Assembly: GCA_017475875.1 (NCBI GenBank)
Contig: JAFVET010000224.1
Span: forward strand, 1-11,307
DNA length: 11,307 nucleotides
Direction of reading: 5' to 3'
Source of the DNA: Candidatus Methanomethylophilaceae archaeon
Lineage (GTDB): Archaea; Thermoplasmatota; Thermoplasmata; Methanomassiliicoccales; Methanomethylophilaceae
Shown: positions 7,830 to 11,307 of the stretch, piece by piece
How positions within the stretch are numbered: position 1 is the first letter of the stretch
Layout: each line of letters begins with the position of its first letter
Translations under genes and position numbers: made by a program
The notes under the pieces: generated by a model
What the model saw: only the letters and a program-made list of their open reading frames with translations
Database searches by the model: none
Told to the model about the DNA's origin: nothing

Positions 7830-8416
7830 CCTACCACCGTCTTCACACCTGCCGAGCGCAGGAAGTTCTCCATGATCGTCCTCCCGTCCGGCGTCATTAT
7901 GGATTCCGGATGGAACTGCAACCCGTGGACGAGACCCTCCGCCGACCTCACCGCCATGACCTCCCCGTCGTCGGCCACGGCAGTGACCGCGAGGGACGGG
8001 GATATCGTGGCCGGGTCCGCCGCCAAAGAGTGGTACCTTGCCACTTTAAGAACGTCCGGCAGCCCTTCGAAGAGTTCGTCGTCCCCCACGACGTCTATGT
8101 CCGACTGTTTGCCGTGCATCAGGCGCTTGGCGTAGGTGACGGTGGCGCCGTAGGCGGCGCATATCGCCTGGTGGCCGAGACACACCCCCAAGATCGGATA
8201 CCTGAGGCCGAGGCGTCCCACCAGCTCCACGCATATGCCCGCGTCCTCGGGACGGCCGGGACCCGGCGAGAGGACGATGGCTTCTGGACGCATCGCGTCG
8301 ATCTCGTCCACCGAGACCGCGTCGTTCCTCACGACCTTCACGTCCGGACATATCGAGCCTATGAGCTGGTACAGGTTGTAGCTGAAACTGTCGTAGTTGT
8401 CTATCAGAAGGATCAC
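7826..8416 (-). CDS. trpG: Anthranilate synthase component II (glutamine amidotransferase)
   Basis: This 196-residue class I amidotransferase releases ammonia from glutamine for TrpE. The triad is Cys79 in GVCLGHQAI with His169 and Glu171 in [15 protein letters not shown] (51-60) and HGKQSD (101-106) are typical of TrpG/PabA. The start is a GTG at 8416: GGAGG (8424-8428) lies 7 bases upstream, the protein then begins [14 protein letters not shown] as family members do, and GTGA overlaps the trpE stop. An open frame extends further upstream to 8668, but that part is antiparallel-frame noise from trpE with arginine- and glycine-rich residues. No separate pabAB copy is seen here, so shared use in folate-type synthesis cannot be judged. 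Confidence 0.95.
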   Translation of the reverse strand: MILLIDNYDSFSYNLYQLIGSICPDVKVVRNDAVSVDEIDAMRPEAIVLSPGPGRPEDAGICVELVGRLGLRYPILGVCLGHQAICAAYGATVTYAKRLMHGKQSDIDVVGDDELFEGLPDVLKVARYHSLAADPATISPSLAVTAVADDGEVMAVRSAEGLVHGLQFHPESIMTPDGRTIMENFLRSAGVKTVVG

Positions 8417-9873
8417 GGGTCTGCCTCCTCCGCCTTTTTGAGAGCCTGTACCACCGCCGCGGCCTTGTTGATGCACTCCTGGTACTCGTTCTCGGGCACC
8501 GAATCCGCGACTATGCCCGCGCCGCTGCGGACGAACACCTTGCCGTTCTTCTTGTACGCGATGCGGATCGCTATCGCCGTGTCGAGGTTTCCCGAGAAGT
8601 CTATGTATCCTATGGCCCCGCCGTATATCCCGCGCTTGTTGTCCTCCAACTCGTTGATTATCCTGCACGCCATGATCTTCGGGGCGCCGGACAGAGTGCC
8701 AGCTGGAAGGACCGAGTCGATGGCGTCCAACGCGTCGGCGCCTTCGCGTATGGTGCCGCGAACCGTGGAGCCGATGTGCATGACGTGCGAGAAACGCTGG
8801 ATGCAGTGGTACCTCTCGACCTCGACGGATCCGAACTCCGATATGCGCCCGAGGTCGTTCCTGCCCAGGTCCACCAGCATGTTGTGCTCGGCGAGTTCCT
8901 TCTCGTCGGAGAGAAGCTCCCGTTCAAGACGGAGGTCCTCCTCTTCGGTGCGGCCGCGGGGACGTGTGCCCGCCAGGGGGAAGGTGTGGAGGACGTCCCA
9001 CTCGAGCTTGATCAGCGTCTCCGGGGAGGCTCCCGCTACCTCCATGTCCGATCCGGAGAAATAGAACATGTATGGGGACGGGTTGGACTCCCTGAGTATG
9101 GAGTACGTTGGCAAAAGGCTTCCCTCGAAATCCGCCTCCAGGCGGTTGGAAAGGACCACCTGGAAGATGTCCCCCTCGAATATGTGCCTCTTCGCCTCCT
9201 CCACCATCGAACAGAACCGGTCCCTGTCGAACATCGCGCGGATGTCCGAGGTCATGCGCCCGGTGAGCCCCTTCCGCGGACGTCCCTCCGTGACGAGGCG
9301 TTCCATCCCGTCGATCTCGAGCACGGCCTTGTTGTACGAAACCTCGGGATCCCTCAGGTCGACGTTCGCGATGAGCACTATCGTCCCGTCCACGTTGTCG
9401 AAGGCCATCACCCTGTCGAACAGCATCAGGTCCACATCGCGGAACCCCTCGGTGTCCTGCGCGTCGAGGTCGAGCGACTTCTCCGAATACTTCAGATAAT
9501 CATAGGAGAAGTAACCGACCAGCCCGCCGGTGAACGTCGGCATGCCGTCGATCTTGGGGCTGCGGTGCTCCTCGAGCACCTGACGGATGTATTTCGCGGG
9601 GTCGTCGGTGTCGATCTTGAGGTCGCCGACCACCATGTGCCCGTCGTTGCAGGTTATGGACAACTTGGGATCGTATCCGAGGAACGAGTATCTGCCCCAG
9701 GTCTTATCCTCCTCCGCGCTCTCCAGGAGATAGCAGTGACTGGAGACGTTCATGAGCCTCTTGACCACCTCCACAGGGGTGAGGCCGTCGGTGCCGATTC
9801 TTCTGCAGACGGGGCAGATGTCGTAGCTACCTTCTTTCGAAAGGGCGATTATATCCTCCAACGACGGTTCCAT
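8413..9873 (-). CDS. trpE: Anthranilate synthase component I
   Basis: This 486-residue enzyme makes anthranilate from chorismate with ammonia from TrpG and is the committed, feedback-controlled step. LLES (49-52) together with NPSPYMFYF (264-272) forms the tryptophan inhibition pocket, so end-product inhibition is expected. Chorismate-binding motifs are PLAGTRPRG (299-307), LVDLGRNDLGR (333-343), PAGTLSGAPK (390-399), GGAIGYIDFSGN (418-429) and RSGAGIVADS (449-458). An N-terminal CPVC (20-23) replaces the more usual 'PVYRE' in that place, giving a CxxC pair. The ATG at 9873 gives the normal N-terminus and is preceded by a weak AAGGGAT element. It is the first gene of the operon, and the TGTA array lies just upstream. 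Confidence 0.96.
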   Translation of the reverse strand: MEPSLEDIIALSKEGSYDICPVCRRIGTDGLTPVEVVKRLMNVSSHCYLLESAEEDKTWGRYSFLGYDPKLSITCNDGHMVVGDLKIDTDDPAKYIRQVLEEHRSPKIDGMPTFTGGLVGYFSYDYLKYSEKSLDLDAQDTEGFRDVDLMLFDRVMAFDNVDGTIVLIANVDLRDPEVSYNKAVLEIDGMERLVTEGRPRKGLTGRMTSDIRAMFDRDRFCSMVEEAKRHIFEGDIFQVVLSNRLEADFEGSLLPTYSILRESNPSPYMFYFSGSDMEVAGASPETLIKLEWDVLHTFPLAGTRPRGRTEEEDLRLERELLSDEKELAEHNMLVDLGRNDLGRISEFGSVEVERYHCIQRFSHVMHIGSTVRGTIREGADALDAIDSVLPAGTLSGAPKIMACRIINELEDNKRGIYGGAIGYIDFSGNLDTAIAIRIAYKKNGKVFVRSGAGIVADSVPENEYQECINKAAAVVQALKKAEEADP

Positions 9874-9884
9874 GTTATCCCTTG

Positions 9885-9914
9885 TTGTATATTATTGTAC
9901 ATTAATGTATTTCT
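9885..9914. promoter_or_regulatory. Three TGTA elements at exact 10-base spacing in the trpE leader (TRP-box-like)
   Basis: Consecutive decamers TTGTATATTA (9885-9894), TTGTACATTA (9895-9904) and ATGTATTTCT (9905-9914) place TGTA at 9886, 9896 and 9906, one helical turn apart. The middle unit contains the palindrome TGTACA, and units two and three form the 12-base palindrome TACATTAATGTA (9898-9909). TGTACA is the TRP box bound by the repressor TrpY in Methanothermobacter. The array lies between the predicted trpE TATA box and the ATG, a place where a bound protein would block initiation or early elongation. The binding protein here is inferred, not shown. Confidence 0.6.
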
Positions 9915-10041
9915 TTATCACGACTATCGTTACATTGAATATAAACTTATGCTCAGAAGCTACTTGGAACGGTTTCTGCAAAAACATGCTCGGAAACGGG
10001 GAGATTGCCGTGGTAACGGACCCAATCCTCGGAAATACATT
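9904..10041. repeat. 10-base inverted repeat AATGTATTTC shared by both divergent promoters
   Basis: AATGTATTTC at 9904-9913 is exactly repeated in inverted orientation at 10032-10041 (GAAATACATT). The first copy is the third unit of the TGTA array at trpE. The second is about 30 bases upstream of the TATA box of the winged-helix gene. One protein could bind at both promoters. AT-rich DNA raises the chance of coincidence. Confidence 0.4.
9937..9945 (-). promoter_or_regulatory. TATA box of the trp operon
   Basis: Read on the minus strand, TTTATATTC is a good archaeal TATA box. It predicts a start near 9912-9918 and a leader of about 40 bases before the trpE ATG, containing the TGTA array. No leader peptide with tryptophan codons and no attenuator hairpins are visible, so control by attenuation is unlikely. 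Confidence 0.55.
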
Positions 10042-10068
10042 GCCCATTGCAACGCATTAATACATAAA

Positions 10069-10076
10069 TTTATATA
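10069..10076 (+). promoter_or_regulatory. TATA box of the winged-helix regulator / cdc48 operon
   Basis: TTTATATA within AAATTTATATAG is a strong archaeal TATA box. A start near 10096-10100 gives a leader of about 33 bases, which would begin at the inverted repeat 10101-10117. Confidence 0.6.
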
Positions 10077-10086
10077 GAAGTTCTGT

Positions 10087-10117
10087 CTTAGTAGTTAGTA
10101 GTGAACTAAGGGTTCAC
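10087..10117. repeat. Overlapping inverted and tandem repeats at the regulator start site
   Basis: GTGAAC (10101-10106) and GTTCAC (10112-10117) form a perfect inverted repeat with a 5-base spacer. CTTAGT (10087-10092) and ACTAAG (10105-10110) form a second one, overlapping the first. TTAGTAG is tandemly repeated at 10088-10101. All lie over the predicted transcription start, the classic place for an autoregulatory operator of a dimeric winged-helix protein. Confidence 0.45.
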
Positions 10118-10131
10118 AACCGAAGGATACC

Positions 10132-10668
10132 ATGAACGACATCGACGAACTGCTGTCCGTTGTGGAGAACCCCACGCGGAGAAGGATACTGGAGTCCCTG
10201 GTGAGGAGCCCCAGCTACCCGCTGCAGCTCTCGAAGGAGCTGGGGATAAGCCAGCAGGCGGTCATGAAGAACCTGGTGATAATGGAGCAGAACGGACTCG
10301 TGGTCAGCTACCGTGAGAACAGCACGCTGGGCCCGATGAGGACCGTCTACACACCGAGCACCGAGTTCACAGTGGTCATCGACCTGCACGCGGGCATGTT
10401 CTCGGCGAGGATCCTGGAACCGCCCCAGCAGAGCGGGGAGGCGGACACCGACGATCTGGAGGAGGCCTTGGGCCGGATCCAGGACATCGACGCCCGTATC
10501 CGCGAACTGGAGGACGAACGCACCACCCTCCTGCAGGAGAGGAACGGTCTGGTCTCCAGGGTGAGGTCGCTGACGGAATATCCGGAAGCAGGGGACCCGG
10601 ACAGGATACAGGCTATCCTGGGTGGAAACATGAAAAAGGAAGGGAGGAACCGATATGGCGAACGATAA
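10132..10668 (+). CDS. ArsR-like winged-helix transcriptional regulator with C-terminal coiled coil
   Basis: This 178-residue protein has a winged helix-turn-helix at about residues 5-75: [13 protein letters not shown] is the first helix, [20 protein letters not shown] the turn and recognition helix, and [19 protein letters not shown] the wing. Then comes a beta-rich linker ([17 protein letters not shown]), an acidic stretch, and a heptad-like helix at about 106-147 that should form a dimer coiled coil. No cysteine or histidine cluster typical of metal-sensing ArsR proteins is present, so a metal ligand is unlikely. Its 3' end overlaps cdc48 by 14 bases, so the two are co-transcribed and coupled. 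It could control its own operon through the repeats at 10087-10117, the divergent trp operon in the way TrpY does, or both. TrpY orthology is not claimed. Confidence 0.8.
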   Translation: MNDIDELLSVVENPTRRRILESLVRSPSYPLQLSKELGISQQAVMKNLVIMEQNGLVVSYRENSTLGPMRTVYTPSTEFTVVIDLHAGMFSARILEPPQQSGEADTDDLEEALGRIQDIDARIRELEDERTTLLQERNGLVSRVRSLTEYPEAGDPDRIQAILGGNMKKEGRNRYGER

Positions 10669-11307
10669 AGCGATCAAAGTCGCGGAGCTCAAGGCCGGCG
10701 AGACCGGCAGGGGCGTCGCGAGGCTCGACCCGGAACTGATGGACATACTGGGGATCAAGGTCGGGGACATAGTACAGATTGACGGCAACAAGAAAACGGT
10801 CGTCAAAGTGCTCCGCGGTCCTCCGGAGGATGCCAACAGAGGCATCATAAGGATAGACGGTACCGCCCGGCGCAACGCGGGCGTGTCACTCGACGAGAGA
10901 GTGGCCATCAAGAAGATCCAGGTCAAAGGTGCGGAGAAGATCACCTTCTCCCCTACCGACCAGCTCCGCCTCCAGGGCGGGGAGGACTACCTGAGGCAGA
11001 CGCTCTCCGGAAGGGTGTTCGCCAAAGGCGACGCGATAACCCTGAACATCATGGGCAACAAGATCGACCTGGTGGTCACCTCGTTCTCCCCGTCAGGGGA
11101 GGGGACGATGATGACCGACACCACCACCGTCAAGATCTCCGACAAGCCCGCCGCCAACCACGGGGACGTGCCCAAGGTCTCGTACGACGACATCGGCGGA
11201 CTAGGGGACGCGGTCAAGAAGATACGTGAGATGGTGGAGCTCCCGCTGAGGCACCCCGAGCTCTTCAAGAGGCTGGGCGTCGAAGCTCCCAAAGGGGTGC
11301 TGCTCCA
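10655..11307 (+). CDS. Cdc48/p97 (VAT)-type AAA+ ATPase, 3' end outside window
   Basis: The first 217 complete codons are present. Residues about 5-90 are the Cdc48 N-domain double-psi barrel ([47 protein letters not shown]). Residues about 95-165 are the second N-subdomain, and the D1 AAA domain begins at [22 protein letters not shown] just after 175. The window ends at APKGVLL, one step before the Walker A lysine. The full protein would be a two-ring hexameric unfoldase feeding the proteasome or remodelling complexes in the cytoplasm. The ATG at 10655 has GGGAGG (10642-10647) 7 bases upstream and overlaps the regulator gene in another frame. The second ATPase domain cannot be checked here. 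Confidence 0.93.
   Translation, partial: MANDKAIKVAELKAGETGRGVARLDPELMDILGIKVGDIVQIDGNKKTVVKVLRGPPEDANRGIIRIDGTARRNAGVSLDERVAIKKIQVKGAEKITFSPTDQLRLQGGEDYLRQTLSGRVFAKGDAITLNIMGNKIDLVVTSFSPSGEGTMMTDTTTVKISDKPAANHGDVPKVSYDDIGGLGDAVKKIREMVELPLRHPELFKRLGVEAPKGVLL

Larger units (their letters stand above)
3467..9873 (-). other. Complete tryptophan biosynthesis operon trpEGDCFBA
   Basis: Seven genes cover every step from chorismate to tryptophan, transcribed on the minus strand from the promoter region right of 9873. Every junction overlaps: E/G by GTGA, G/D, D/C and C/F by ATGA, F/B by TTGA, and B/A by 8 bases. No room for an internal promoter in non-coding DNA exists, so one polycistronic mRNA with coupled translation is likely. 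The order E-G-D-C-F-B-A is the common bacterial order; the Methanothermobacter operon differs (trpD last). Confidence 0.93.

Noticed and set aside
8417..8668. Longer N-terminus for trpG
   Set aside because: The extra residues are low-complexity and lie inside trpE; the GTG at 8416 has a good ribosome binding site and gives the family N-terminus.
9874..9960. Tryptophan leader peptide and attenuator
   Set aside because: The minus-strand leader has no open frame with Trp codons and no competing terminator/antiterminator stems.
8776..10077. 433-residue plus-strand open frame antisense to trpE, running into the promoter region
   Set aside because: No family motifs, and it crosses the AT-rich divergent promoter with an abrupt change of composition.
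1..11307. CRISPR array, insertion sequence, tRNA or defence cassette
   Set aside because: No spaced direct repeats, transposase motifs, terminal inverted repeats or tRNA-like foldable sequences were found; nearly all the window is metabolic or housekeeping genes.

Overview
The window reads as a chromosomal segment of a GC-rich euryarchaeon of the Thermoplasmata line, most likely a gut-type member of the Methanomassiliicoccales. This placement is inference. It rests on the Cdc48/VAT-type AAA ATPase with its N-domain, archaeal TATA boxes in short AT-rich gaps, strong GGAGG or GGTGAT ribosome binding sites, an ArsR-like winged-helix protein with a coiled-coil tail, and a membrane-anchored substrate-binding protein without a lipobox cysteine. 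All stops seen are TGA (8) or TAA (1). TAG is absent, which fits a TAG-avoiding, pyrrolysine-using lineage but is a small sample.

Layout, left to right. Bases 1-642 (minus) hold the N-terminal part of an iron/cobalamin-type ABC substrate-binding protein. A 328-base AT-rich gap follows, with promoters and several inverted repeats. Bases 971-3409 (plus) encode an unusual 812-residue two-enzyme protein: a UshA-like 5'-nucleotidase fused to an IunH-type nucleoside hydrolase. A hairpin lies between it and the convergent trp operon. Bases 3467-9873 (minus) are a complete, compact tryptophan operon, trpE-G-D-C-F-B-A, in which every neighbouring pair overlaps by 4 or 8 bases. A 258-base divergent promoter region (9874-10131) separates trpE from a plus-strand unit: a winged-helix regulator (10132-10668) overlapping the start of cdc48/VAT (10655 to the window end).

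How the genes work together. The seven Trp proteins carry out the whole chorismate-to-tryptophan pathway. The fusion protein would strip phosphate from nucleotides and then cleave the nucleoside to free base and ribose, a cytoplasmic degradation or salvage route. The winged-helix gene could regulate cdc48, the divergent trp operon, or both. The divergent region carries a three-unit, 10-base-period array of TGTA elements. Its central unit is TGTACA, the box bound by TrpY upstream of the Methanothermobacter trp operon. This, together with the fusion enzyme and the structured gap at 643-970, is the most interesting content. No CRISPR array, insertion sequence, tRNA or rRNA gene was seen.
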